A stretch of 64,000 bases of DNA. Origin: JAAYDI01 sp052034005. GTDB taxonomy: Bacteria > Planctomycetota > Planctomycetia > Pirellulales > Pirellulaceae. Below, piece by piece: positions 1 to 8,807 of the stretch. The notes below the pieces were generated by a model. It was not told where the DNA came from, made no database searches, and worked only from the letters and a program-made list of their open reading frames with translations. The number at the start of each line of letters is the position of its first letter. Positions within the stretch are counted from its first letter, which is position 1. The DNA lies in the NCBI GenBank assembly GCA_052034005.1, contig JBPOJB010000004.1, positions 3,455-67,454 of the forward strand, read 5' to 3'. The translations under genes were made by a program, and so were the position numbers.

Positions 1-708
1 GACGGCATCCGGACCAGCCTCGGCAAAGTGTCCCGGGGCGAGTACTTCTTCGATCGCGCGCGGCCGGGGACGGAACTCATTTCCTGCGGCTACGAGGTGC
101 GCACTTTCGATGGGGACGGCAATGTCTCCCCACCGGTCGAAGCCGTGCCGGTGCCGGGCGAACTCGAACGGCGCCATCTCTTCGAGGGGTTCGGCGATGT
201 GCAGGGATTCCAGGGATGGACCTACGAGGCGTGGCAGGACGGCCAGGCGCGGCGCCCCTTGGTGTGGTCGCCCGACGCCGGCTATGAGGGCCAGTGGCAG
301 GTCGCACCCAAGTCGCAGGAGCCGCCCGCGCCGGGCGTGATCGCGCGCACCTTCATGCTGCCCCATCCCGACGCGAGCATCGCGCGAGTCTTCACCGTAC
401 GACGCGCCGGAGATATCGTGCTGCAGGGCAGCGTGCGACGCGACTTGCCGCCGGGCAAGACGCCGGCGCACGAATGCCGAGTCCGCATTCTGCTCAACGG
501 CCAACCGATCTGGCCCGCGATGGATTGGCAGCAGGTGCCCATCGATCGTGCCGGGGTGTGCTACCAATGCGCCGCGGTCGTGAAGCCGGGGGACCGCATC
601 GAGCATGTCCTCGCGCAGAACTCAGACTGGCAGAATGCCGGGATCGGTTGGTACGGAGTGATCGCCTACGCAGGCGACCAGCGCGGAACCGACGCACCAG
701 CGTGGTAA
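1..708 (+). CDS. C-terminal part of a secreted/hypothetical protein (5' truncated by window edge)
   Basis: The reading frame is open from the first base, so the true start lies upstream; 235 residues are visible. The first visible stretch (ending near ISCGYEVRTFDGDGNVSPP, about residues 24-42) resembles the last strands of a fibronectin type III module. The rest is a beta-rich domain with alternating Trp and Tyr (QGWTYEAWQDG, GIGWYGVIAYAG) that reads like a carbohydrate-binding or jelly-roll module. A GTG at position 28 could act as a start, but the frame continues upstream and the Fn3-like part would be cut, so this is most likely the tail of a larger exported protein. No catalytic motif is visible and no function is assigned. 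Confidence 0.6.
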   Translation, partial: DGIRTSLGKVSRGEYFFDRARPGTELISCGYEVRTFDGDGNVSPPVEAVPVPGELERRHLFEGFGDVQGFQGWTYEAWQDGQARRPLVWSPDAGYEGQWQVAPKSQEPPAPGVIARTFMLPHPDASIARVFTVRRAGDIVLQGSVRRDLPPGKTPAHECRVRILLNGQPIWPAMDWQQVPIDRAGVCYQCAAVVKPGDRIEHVLAQNSDWQNAGIGWYGVIAYAGDQRGTDAPAW

Positions 709-766
709 GACTGTGCGAAGCGTCGGAACCGGACCGCGTCATGTCTTCATGGATCTCTCTCGAGCG

Positions 767-2045
767 CTATGGGCGGGCGACCGAAACCGTGCTCAAGGGA
801 TACCAGCCATCGTCCGCACGACCCTTAATCCCAAGCCGCACGACCGACTGCTCGTCCCTCTCCCCCACGACGGCGATCGACACCGTGTACCGGCCGGGGG
901 CGAGATCATCGGGCAGCGGAATAGCATCCTGCACAACCGCAATCTCGCCGGGCGGCAAGTCCTTCGGCTCCTGGAAAAAATCCTCGGTGAAAAGCTCGAT
1001 GGATCCGGGCAGCCACTTGTTGACGGTCAGGTCGCTGACGAAGACACGCGGTTGCCCTTCCCGGCTTGTCAGGCGGACGGCGACTCGGTACGGCCGATAA
1101 CAGGGCGCCGATCCGATGTTCTGCCACTTCATCTCCAAGACCAGCTTCTCGCCCGGTTGGACCTGAGCGGGATGCGTTAGCTCCTTGAGCAGCAGGCGGC
1201 TCGTAGGCAATCGGGCCTTGCCTCCAAGCGTCCTGCGCCTTGCCTTCACGTATCAACGCGGGATAGGCGTTGTACATGTGGTTCCAGGTCGGCGAGAAGC
1301 TGCCCAGGTCGCCCATTGAGTCTGCCCGCCAGCCCGTGCCATGCCGGATGGCGTGCGCCGTGCATTCGGCCCCGTTGATGAGCATGACCAGCGGCGTCTT
1401 CGTGAAGGCGGCCAAATAGGCATCCACGACCCTCATCCGGTTTTCCAGCGTCGGCAGCTCGCAGTTCTTCGATCCGCTCAGGTGCCACTCGCCCCACCAG
1501 CCGATGGAACCGAGATCCAGATGGTCGAGGTCGGGGTGGCCGTCATACCGCTCGCCGAGCCGCTTGATCAAGTCAAGGTGGGCGTTCAGGATGATCGGAT
1601 CGTCCATATCCGGGATCGGAAACGGGCCTTGCCCTCGGTAGTCCGCCATAAGAATGCGGCCGCCGATCTCCGGGAGCCAGTCGGGATGATACGGGAGGCC
1701 TTGGTAGGGCGAGCAGCACATCACCCGGAATGCCAACTTCTGCCCGGAGTCGTGAGACTCCTTGAGCATCCGGTCGAGGAAGTCATAGGCGATCTTCCCG
1801 GGCTCAGGTTCCAATTCCCGCCAGCCCCATCGGGCGTAGTGGACAGTCGACGGAATCCACGACGGCAAGTTCTTGTCCGTCTTGCTGGTGTGATGGAACG
1901 TCTCCCAGCCCATCCCGGGGTTTGCCAGAATCTCGTCAGTCTCCTCCGGGAAGACCGTGATGATCCGGTTCTGCTCTTGGCCGAGAACCAAAACCACGGA
2001 GATGGAAGTCCACATCAGCACCGATAACAGCAGTATGGCTTTCAC
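767..2045 (-). pseudogene. DUF4832-type secreted glycosidase-like protein, broken by an internal deletion/frameshift
   Basis: The N-terminal 260-270 codons encode a signal peptide (MKAILLLSVLMWTSISVVL) and a TIM-barrel-like domain with NPGMGWETFHH, WGWRELEPEPGK and IGWWGEWH, typical of the N-terminal half of DUF4832 proteins. The C-terminal beta-sandwich (ELTHPAQVQPGE, IGSAPCYRPYRVAVRL) is intact but in a different frame, which is open from 1249 down to 767. The two parts meet near 1186-1206, where GPIAYEP is followed almost directly by LLLKELTHP. Family members I know carry roughly 50-60 residues between these motifs, so the lesion looks like a deletion that also shifts the frame, not a single-base slip. 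Probably non-functional. Confidence 0.7.
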
Positions 2046-2084
2046 CTCGGTTCTCCTGATCCTGCGCTCGAGACGCGCAGGCGC

Positions 2085-2112
2085 TTGACCCCCGGGCGAC
2101 TCGGTCTAGAAT
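2085..2112 (+). promoter_or_regulatory. Strong sigma70-like promoter facing a gene-poor stretch
   Basis: TTGACC at 2085-2090 and TAGAAT at 2107-2112 are separated by 16 bp, close to the housekeeping consensus. Transcription would start near 2119 and run right into a region with no conventional gene. The site is divergent from the broken DUF4832 gene, whose start is at 2045. Confidence 0.55.
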
Positions 2113-2128
2113 ACAAGTGTGGAAGCTC

Positions 2129-2242
2129 ATGCTCCGCAGCGTTTTTTGGTGTGCTTTTCGTCTTAGTATGGAGGGCATGAATGGAAAAACGGTCGGAGAT
2201 GTTTGGGTGAGGAGCCTGAACTTCTCAGGCTTCTCCGAGTGA
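2129..2242 (+). CDS. Possible 37-codon small ORF or leader peptide
   Basis: This ATG is the first after the predicted transcription start and opens a 37-codon frame ending FSGFSE. It has no well-spaced ribosome binding site; GGAAG sits only three bases upstream. An internal Met at codon 14 or 17 lies beside GGAGGG. The end of the frame overlaps a 7-bp hairpin (AGCCTGA at 2213-2219 with TCAGGCT at 2225-2231), and six T residues follow at 2246-2251. I do not recognise the peptide. It may be a leader peptide or a chance ORF inside a non-coding RNA. Confidence 0.2.
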   Translation: MLRSVFWCAFRLSMEGMNGKTVGDVWVRSLNFSGFSE

Positions 2243-2507
2243 ACCTTTTTTGTCGAGATCAGGCAAGGGGTCGTCGGCCGCCAGGCGGCTGAGCGTCTGG
2301 CACCTCCGGTTCCTGCCAACTTGGATTCGAGTTGATCATCGGTCGCTCGTCAACTCGGGGATCGTCTGGCGATTACCGTTACTTTGCGTCCCGAGTCGTT
2401 GCCCAGAACGACGGTGGCGCTGGATACGCCCGCAGTGGGCATTGCTTGCGCGGTCCCGAGGCGACCCGCGAGCGGTGATGATTCGGATCTCAAGATGAGT
2501 CTTGTTC

Positions 2508-2547
2508 GGCCCTCACCGGCACCTCTGCGGTGAGGGCCGCTTTCTTT
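2508..2547 (+). terminator. Intrinsic terminator
   Basis: An 11-bp perfect stem, GGCCCTCACCG (2508-2518) with CGGTGAGGGCC (2528-2538), has a 9-nt loop and is followed by GCTTTCTTT. The T-rich side is on the plus strand, so it would end a plus-strand transcript. The next plus-strand gene begins almost 1 kb later. Confidence 0.6.
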
Positions 2548-2637
2548 GCCGTCGCGTGCGGTGTGGATTCAGGTTGCTGCCACGCGTTGGGCAATCCCGC
2601 GTGTCGGAGCACCAGGGAGGAATCCCGGCCGCGTCGC

Positions 2638-3042
2638 TCAGCCGCGGATGGGGATCGGGCGGCGCTGGCCGCCACTGAGATCCACCGCGACGTAGGTCAC
2701 TTCCGCCTCGGTTAGATGCACCGCCTCGCCGTAGCGGTCGGCCTCGACGTCCACGTGCATCGTGATCGACGTTCGTCCCACCTTCACCAGGCGGGTCCAG
2801 AAGCTCACCGTGTCGCCGACGAACACCGGACGGTGGAACTCCACGCTCTTCATCGCTACCGAGACGATCGTCTGGTCAGGCCAGCCGGCGCGACGGATCT
2901 CGTGGCGCGCACCGACCGCGCCGGCCAGGTCGGTGTAGCTGAGGATCACGCCGCCGAAGATCGTTCCGTACGGGTTCGTGTCGCGGGGCATCATCACGAC
3001 TTTGATCGCCAGGTATCGCTCATGAAGCTGGGCGTTTGACAC
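2638..3042 (-). CDS. Acyl-CoA thioesterase, hotdog fold (YciA/BACH type)
   Basis: A 134-residue single-domain hotdog protein that would hydrolyse acyl-CoA thioesters in the cytoplasm. The family signature is clear near the N-terminus: MMPRDTNPYGTIFGGVILSYTDLAG aligns with the PxxTNxxGTIFGG motif, in which the conserved Asn/Asp contributes to catalysis. SVEFHRPVFVGDTVSFWTRL then forms the following strands. Length matches the YciA family (about 130-160). It stands alone, with a possible terminator region beyond its 3' end at 2508-2538. Specificity (short, medium or aromatic acyl chains) cannot be read from the sequence. Confidence 0.88.
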   Translation of the reverse strand: MSNAQLHERYLAIKVVMMPRDTNPYGTIFGGVILSYTDLAGAVGARHEIRRAGWPDQTIVSVAMKSVEFHRPVFVGDTVSFWTRLVKVGRTSITMHVDVEADRYGEAVHLTEAEVTYVAVDLSGGQRRPIPIRG

Positions 3043-3477
3043 AGGACCACCACCCCTTCAATTGGCATGGGTGAAGACGAGCGGGACGCATCGCGACTCG
3101 CAAACGCACCATTATCGACGTGAATGACGCCGCACGTAATACCCAAACCCGAAGGAATCCGACGGAATGCCCTGCCTCGCGCCCGCGGCCCGACTCGGCT
3201 CGCCGTTGGGGGTGCGTGGGGGTCTGGACTTTTCCTCGTCCGCGCCGGGACAGGCAGCAGGGGGGGACTCACCCCGCGCCTTCCGCCGGGCAAGGGGCAG
3301 GTGCTGTCAACCGCGGGATGGGCTTCCCCGCGCGAAAAAAAACCCTGTTCGGCCGGCTTGACGTCTGCTAGAACAGTAATGCTTCCAGAACGGTATGGGG
3401 GAAGCAACGAATTGGGGGACCGTATCCTGTCGCGCGGTTTCTCCCCTGGGCATCTCAGCGTCAGAAGGGACTCACCG
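3043..3477. other. Intergenic region between thioesterase and subtilase
   Basis: Divergent spacer of 435 bases. A frame in phase with the subtilase is open through it, but the translation is low-complexity and lacks an export signal, so it is treated as non-coding. TAGAAC at 3369-3374 is a weak -10 candidate for the subtilase, with no good -35. An A8 run lies at 3335-3342. No other structure seen. Confidence 0.4.
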
Positions 3478-6400
3478 ATGAGCGTTCGTTTCGAGCGGTC
3501 GCGTGCGCCGGCGATTTCGCGTTTCCGCCGTCGCTTCTTGAGCGTGGAGCAATTGGAAAGCCGGCTGGTGCTGTCCGCGCTGCTCCACGGCCAGGGTCCT
3601 GTCGCGGAGCTGCCCGCGGTTGGGGACCAGGACGATTATCTCCAGCCGCCGGCGATGGCGGGGCTCGCGTCGCTTGAGAGCAACATCGCGGCCGCGGTGG
3701 CGGCGGCCTGGCAGATTCCCGCCGACACGCTGGCCGACTCGTGGGTCGTCGGACTCTCGGCCGGCGTGACGCCCACCGATCTGTCCACACTGGGTTTCAC
3801 CGCCTTCGCGGCGACGCCCTACCTGCACAATACCTACATCCTGGATTTCGGGTCCCTGCTGAGTGTCTCGGATGTACAACAGGAGATCTCGGCGTTCGAA
3901 TCAGTCGAGTTCTACTATCCGATGATCGTCCGCCAGCAATCATCGCGCGCTGTGCCGAACGATCCTCTGTTCAACAAGCAATGGCATCTGCGGAACACCG
4001 GCCAGAGCGGCGGGACGCCCGGCGCCGACGCGAACATCGTGGATGTCTGGAACAGCTATACGGGCAGCGGTGTCGTGATCGGCATCGTGGACGACGGGCT
4101 GCAGCATATGCATCCCGACCTGTCGCCGAACTATCTCGCGTCGTTCAGTTACGACTTCAACGGTCACGACTCCGATCCGACACCTGCCGGCTCCGACAGT
4201 CACGGCACGTCGGTGGCGGGCGTGGCGGCTGCGCGGGGAGGCAACAGCCGCGGGGTGAGCGGCGCGGCGCCGCAGGCCGGCCTCGCCGGGCTACGGCTGA
4301 CGGCCGCCGGCATCACCGATGCACAGGAGGCGGACGCCCTGTCTTACCAGAATCAGTCGATCGACATTTACAACAGCAGTTGGGGTCCGGAGGATGCCGG
4401 GACCGTTCAGGGCGCGGGCCCCTTGACGCTGGCAGCGATCGCCAACAGCGTGGCCAGCGGCCGCGGCGGACTCGGGAACATCTACACGTGGGCGGCCGGA
4501 AACGGCTTGCAGAACAACGACAATGTGAACTATGACGGCTACGCCAACTCGCGCTACGTGATCGCCGTCGCGGCCATCGATCAGGACGGCGTGCAGTCGT
4601 ACTACAGCGAGCCCGGCGCGCCGATCTTGGTCACCGCCTACTCGTCCGGATCGACGGCGGGCATTGTCACGACGGCGCTGTTGAATCAGGGGAATCTGGC
4701 GGATCCGGCGGGCGCCTATGACTACACATCCTTATTCGGCGGGACATCGTCGTCCGCGCCGCTGGTGGCCGGCGTGGTCGCCCTGATGTTGGAAGCGAAC
4801 CCGGAGCTGACCTGGCGTGACGTGCAGCATGTGCTGGTCCACTCGGCCGAACAGAACGACCCGACCGATTCCGACTGGGTTACCAACGGAGCCGGCCATC
4901 TGGTCAACCACAAGTACGGTTTCGGCGCCATTGACGCGCAAGCGGCGGTCGATTGGGCGGCCAGCTGGAGGAACGTCGGGCCGCAGCTCACGGCCACCAG
5001 CGGATTGGTGGCGGTCAACCAGGCGATTCCCGACAATAGCGCGGCGGGCGTGAGTTCCACCATCACGCTGCCGGACGACATTCGGATCGAGAGTGTGGAA
5101 GTGGTTCTCAATGCAACGCACACGAATCGCGGCGACCTGCGGATCGTGCTGACCTCGCCGTCCGGCACGGAATCGATCCTGGCCGAGAAGCATGACGACT
5201 CGGGAGACAACTACAACAACTGGGTCTTCTGCTCGAAGCGTCTCTGGGACGAGGGCTCGGCGGGCGACTGGACAATCAAGATCTCCGACGGGAAGGCGGG
5301 GCACGCGGGGACATTCAACTCGTGGCAGTTGAACATCTTCGGCACGACACTTGGTGAGGATTTCGGTGATGCGCCCGACGATCCCTACGGGACACTGGCG
5401 AGCAGCAACGGCGCTCGCCACATGCTGGGCGGACCGCTGCTTGGATCGACCATCGATGCGGAGTTGGATGGGCAGCCCAGTGCGGATGCCAGCGGCGACG
5501 GCGCCGACGAAGATGGCGTCCTGCTGGGCGACCCGCTGGTCGTGGGAGCTGCGGTCGATATACGAGTCACATCGTCCCCGGGGGGCGGCAAGCTCGATTA
5601 CTTCTTCGACTGGGATGGCATCGGCGGGTTCGGGAATCAACCGAGCGAGGTATTGGCGGCCGAGCTGTCCGGCGGTCTGGAGACCGTCCGCGTGACCGTC
5701 CCAAGCGATGCCCAACCAGGTCAGACGTTCGCCCGGTTCCGGATCAGCAGCGATGGGGGACTTGGTCCGCTGGGCCCGGCCAGCGACGGTGAAGTGGAGG
5801 ATTACCTGGTGCGGCTCTACGCCACTGAGCCGCTACGCGATTTCGGCGACGCGCCGGACACGCCTTACGGTACGCTGCGATCCAGCTTCGGGCCCAGTCA
5901 CATCATCGGCGGGCCGCGGCTCGGCACGCTGGTCGACGGCGAGCCGGACGGTTTGCCCAACCCCACCGCCACCGGAGACGGGGCGGATGACGACGGCGTG
6001 CTTTTCCGGCAGATATGGATGCCTGACACGACCGTGGAGATTGAAGTCACGTCGTCTCCTGGCGGCGGTCAATTGGATTTCTTCGTTGACTTCGACGGGG
6101 ATGGCGTCTTCGGCAACCACGAGAACGAAGTGTTCCACGCGACGCTGACCGGCGGCACGGAGACGCTCTTGGTGGACGTGCCCGCCAACGCGGTCACCGG
6201 CGTCACCTACGCGCGCTTCCGCATTAGCAGCGCGGGCAACCTGGGCCCGCTCGGCCTAGCTTACGACGGCGAAGTCGAGGACTATCAGATCGTGATCCTG
6301 CCTAAACCCGGTTTCGGCTACCACGACTTTGAGGACTTCGATGGCGTCACCGCGCCCGCGTTGCCAACCGGCTGGACCACCGAGTCGAGCCAGTCCGTAT

Positions 6401-8520
6401 TCTGGACCACCAGCACCACCAACAGCGACTCGGCGCCGAATAACGCCTACCGGGCCAGCGTCAACAACGTGAGCGAGAGCCGATTAGTGTCGCCGCCGAT
6501 CCTGATCACCAAGGCCAATTCCCAGCTGCGATTCCGCAACCATTACAACTTCCAGTACGGAGAGTGGTATGGAATCAAGTTCGGCGATGCGGGCGTGCTG
6601 GAAATCGCGATCGGGACCGGCCCGCGCATGGATATCATCGCTGCGGGCGGTACGTTCGTCGCCGGAGGGTACAACGGGACAGTCAACACGTACTTCAGCA
6701 ACCCGCTGGGTGGCAGGAACGCCTGGGTCGGCAATTCCGGGACTTATCTCGATACGATCGTCGACCTGCCGGCCGCTGCCCTCGGACAAGAAGTGCGGTT
6801 CTATTGGATCGAGGGCACGGACAACCAGGGATCGGCGCCCATGTACTACTGGCAGATCGATACGATCCAGCTGTGCGGCGTGACCGAGTTCGAGTTCGAC
6901 TTCGGCGATGCGCCGGATCCCACCTATCCCACGCTCGCGGCGAACTCGGGCGCCCGCCACGTCGTCGGAAGTGGCATCTACCTGGGCAGCTCGGTGGATA
7001 TCGACGCCGACGGCCAACCGACACTCGGCGCGGACGGCGACGACCAGGACGGCGGTGCTGACGAAGACGGCGTGACGTTCACTTCCGTATTGACTCCGGG
7101 TGGCGTCGCGACCGTGGATGTCGTCGCCTCACAGGCCGGATTGCTCAACGCGTGGATCGACTTCAACGCCGATGGCGACTGGGCAGACGCCGGAGAACAG
7201 ATCTTCCGGGACCTTGCGATCGCGCCCGGCACGAACAGCCTGTCCTTCACGGTCCCCGCCGAGGCATCCGTGACCGAGGTCACCTACAGCCGCTTCCGGC
7301 TGAGCAGCCAATCAGGCCTCACGTTTGATGGGCCCGCTCCGGACGGCGAAGTCGAGGACTATACCGTGGCGATCGTTGAAAGCCAGGTTGCCGCAACCAT
7401 CGCCGGCCGCCACATCTTCTATAACGGATCAGCCTGGGACGGCAGCGCGGCGGCCAACGCGAACGACGACCAGGCCATCGCCACCGACAAGTCCCCCTTG
7501 CTGCCCGGCCACAAGGCCACGTTCGCCAACTACACCAGCTACAGCCGCGGCATCAACGGCTTGATGATCGATATCGCGAACCTGGCCGATCCGGCCGGCT
7601 TGTCGGTCGCCGACTTCCAGTTCCGTACGGGCAACACAAACTCGCCGGCCGATTGGCCTCTGCTGGCGATCGATCCCGCGCTGATCACGATCACCGTGCG
7701 GGCGGGAGCGGGCGTGGACGGCAGCGACCGCGTGACGATCCTGCTGCCGGACAGCACCGTGAGGAAGACCTGGCTGCAGGTGACGGTCCAGGCCACCGCG
7801 GCCACCGGCCTGGCCGCGCCCGATGTGCACTACTGGGGCAACGCCATCGGCGACTCGGGCAATTCGCGGACCGACACGGCGGTCAATGTGCTCGATGCGC
7901 TCGGCGTGCGGGCCAACCCACGCACGCTGCTGCGACCCGCGTCGATCGATATCGCCTATGACTACAACCGCGACAAGCAGGTGAACGTGCTGGACGAACT
8001 GGTCGTGCGGGCGAACCTCACGACCTTGCTTAGCGACCTGAACCTGATCGACCTGAGCGGGGCCGAGGGCGAGGCGGAAGGCTGGTGGCCCGAGGCGCGA
8101 GAGGATGGGGGCGTGGAAATGCCGCCCGCCGCCTCTCTCCTTTCTCCCGTTCCCTTCGCGCCTTCTCCCAGCGTCGCGCGCCTCGCACGCACAGCCCAGA
8201 GCGACGTGCAGGGGACTCCGAGCGACGAACCGGCGAATCCGGCTTCCGCCTTCAGCCCCCCGTGGTCACCGAACCGGGAGAGAGAGACGAAGAGACCCGG
8301 GACGCAAAGCGACTCCAGCTCCCCATTCCCTACCGCCGGCTCCCAAGCCCCATGCGCGCCCGAGCAGCCGTGTATCGGCGTCCGGCAATCGGCAGTCTCT
8401 TTCCGCCTCCCGCCTGACGGCCGCACCCGCAACATCCGCTTGAGCGGAAGGGTCTGCGAGACGTCCGTGGTGCACGATCTGGCGTTGGCCGAATTGTTGG
8501 CAGACTGCGAGCAGCTGTAA
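3478..8520 (+). CDS. Secreted kexin-like subtilase with P-domain, GEVED repeats and dockerin
   Basis: Start chosen at ATG 3478 because AGAAGGGA lies just upstream and the protein then opens with Arg-rich residues and the planctomycete export motif SVEQLESRLVLSA (about 22-34). Order in the 1680 residues: propeptide-like region (70-160); S8 protease domain with Asp205 (GIVDDG), His242 (SHGTSVAG), Asn342 (WAAGNG) and Ser424 (GGTSSSAP); P/Homo-B domain (about 502-622), as in proprotein convertases; two GEVED repeats (627-940); a MAM- or lectin-like insert opening DFEDFDG (about 950-1138); a third GEVED repeat (about 1140-1300); a beta domain; a dockerin pair (about 1465-1520, VNVLDALGVRAN and VNVLDELVVRAN); and a Pro/Ser/Glu-rich tail. 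Expected to be an extracellular or surface endoprotease. No cohesin partner is visible here. Confidence 0.9.
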   Translation: MSVRFERSRAPAISRFRRRFLSVEQLESRLVLSALLHGQGPVAELPAVGDQDDYLQPPAMAGLASLESNIAAAVAAAWQIPADTLADSWVVGLSAGVTPTDLSTLGFTAFAATPYLHNTYILDFGSLLSVSDVQQEISAFESVEFYYPMIVRQQSSRAVPNDPLFNKQWHLRNTGQSGGTPGADANIVDVWNSYTGSGVVIGIVDDGLQHMHPDLSPNYLASFSYDFNGHDSDPTPAGSDSHGTSVAGVAAARGGNSRGVSGAAPQAGLAGLRLTAAGITDAQEADALSYQNQSIDIYNSSWGPEDAGTVQGAGPLTLAAIANSVASGRGGLGNIYTWAAGNGLQNNDNVNYDGYANSRYVIAVAAIDQDGVQSYYSEPGAPILVTAYSSGSTAGIVTTALLNQGNLADPAGAYDYTSLFGGTSSSAPLVAGVVALMLEANPELTWRDVQHVLVHSAEQNDPTDSDWVTNGAGHLVNHKYGFGAIDAQAAVDWAASWRNVGPQLTATSGLVAVNQAIPDNSAAGVSSTITLPDDIRIESVEVVLNATHTNRGDLRIVLTSPSGTESILAEKHDDSGDNYNNWVFCSKRLWDEGSAGDWTIKISDGKAGHAGTFNSWQLNIFGTTLGEDFGDAPDDPYGTLASSNGARHMLGGPLLGSTIDAELDGQPSADASGDGADEDGVLLGDPLVVGAAVDIRVTSSPGGGKLDYFFDWDGIGGFGNQPSEVLAAELSGGLETVRVTVPSDAQPGQTFARFRISSDGGLGPLGPASDGEVEDYLVRLYATEPLRDFGDAPDTPYGTLRSSFGPSHIIGGPRLGTLVDGEPDGLPNPTATGDGADDDGVLFRQIWMPDTTVEIEVTSSPGGGQLDFFVDFDGDGVFGNHENEVFHATLTGGTETLLVDVPANAVTGVTYARFRISSAGNLGPLGLAYDGEVEDYQIVILPKPGFGYHDFEDFDGVTAPALPTGWTTESSQSVFWTTSTTNSDSAPNNAYRASVNNVSESRLVSPPILITKANSQLRFRNHYNFQYGEWYGIKFGDAGVLEIAIGTGPRMDIIAAGGTFVAGGYNGTVNTYFSNPLGGRNAWVGNSGTYLDTIVDLPAAALGQEVRFYWIEGTDNQGSAPMYYWQIDTIQLCGVTEFEFDFGDAPDPTYPTLAANSGARHVVGSGIYLGSSVDIDADGQPTLGADGDDQDGGADEDGVTFTSVLTPGGVATVDVVASQAGLLNAWIDFNADGDWADAGEQIFRDLAIAPGTNSLSFTVPAEASVTEVTYSRFRLSSQSGLTFDGPAPDGEVEDYTVAIVESQVAATIAGRHIFYNGSAWDGSAAANANDDQAIATDKSPLLPGHKATFANYTSYSRGINGLMIDIANLADPAGLSVADFQFRTGNTNSPADWPLLAIDPALITITVRAGAGVDGSDRVTILLPDSTVRKTWLQVTVQATAATGLAAPDVHYWGNAIGDSGNSRTDTAVNVLDALGVRANPRTLLRPASIDIAYDYNRDKQVNVLDELVVRANLTTLLSDLNLIDLSGAEGEAEGWWPEAREDGGVEMPPAASLLSPVPFAPSPSVARLARTAQSDVQGTPSDEPANPASAFSPPWSPNRERETKRPGTQSDSSSPFPTAGSQAPCAPEQPCIGVRQSAVSFRLPPDGRTRNIRLSGRVCETSVVHDLALAELLADCEQL

Positions 8521-8730
8521 TCTCGACACGTCGATGGTCGCGACCTCGGCTCGGGCGGCCCCGCGGGTCGTGCGCTGGACAGCGGTTCATCCAAGCTGCC
8601 CAGCGGCCCGTGCTCGCCCTTGGAGAGCATCGTGCACGAGCCCTGCAGCCTGTTCATCAACCGTCCGAAGTCGCTCGACCGCCGCCAGCAAAGCGGCCCA
8701 CGGTAGACTGGATAGGCTTATCGCGCTCGA

Positions 8731-8744
8731 CCAATTAGAATTGG
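8731..8744. promoter_or_regulatory. 14-bp palindrome upstream of kinase gene
   Basis: CCAATT-AG-AATTGG is a perfect inverted repeat with a 2-bp centre. It is AT-rich in an otherwise GC-rich spacer and sits just upstream of the predicted kinase promoter, so it could be an operator. It also contains a TAGAAT hexamer. Confidence 0.35.
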
Positions 8745-8755
8745 GCGACTTCTGT

Positions 8756-8783
8756 TTTACAGTCCCTGGATCATTCGTATGAC
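8756..8783 (+). promoter_or_regulatory. Predicted sigma70-type promoter of the kinase gene
   Basis: TTTACA (8756-8761) and TATGAC (8778-8783) are spaced by 16 bp. Transcription would begin about 17 bases before the kinase start codon. Confidence 0.4.
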
Positions 8784-8807
8784 ACCCGGCACAAGCGTGT
8801 CCTGACG

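Larger units (their letters stand above)
2119..2547 (+). ncRNA. Candidate non-coding or leader transcript
   Basis: The stretch is bounded by a near-consensus promoter upstream and an intrinsic terminator at its end on the same strand. No reading frame inside has a convincing start and family resemblance. I could not match it to RNase P, tmRNA, SRP or 6S RNA by eye. It is proposed only from its signals. Confidence 0.25.

Noticed and set aside
2250..2498. 82-codon plus-strand open frame between the broken DUF4832 gene and the thioesterase
   Set aside because: No ribosome binding site, Arg/Trp-rich composition and no family resemblance; it ends just before a terminator and is better explained as part of a non-coding transcript.
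3124..3477. N-terminal extension of the subtilase to an upstream ATG
   Set aside because: The added 118 residues are low-complexity and would bury the export motif; ATG 3478 has a ribosome binding site directly before it.
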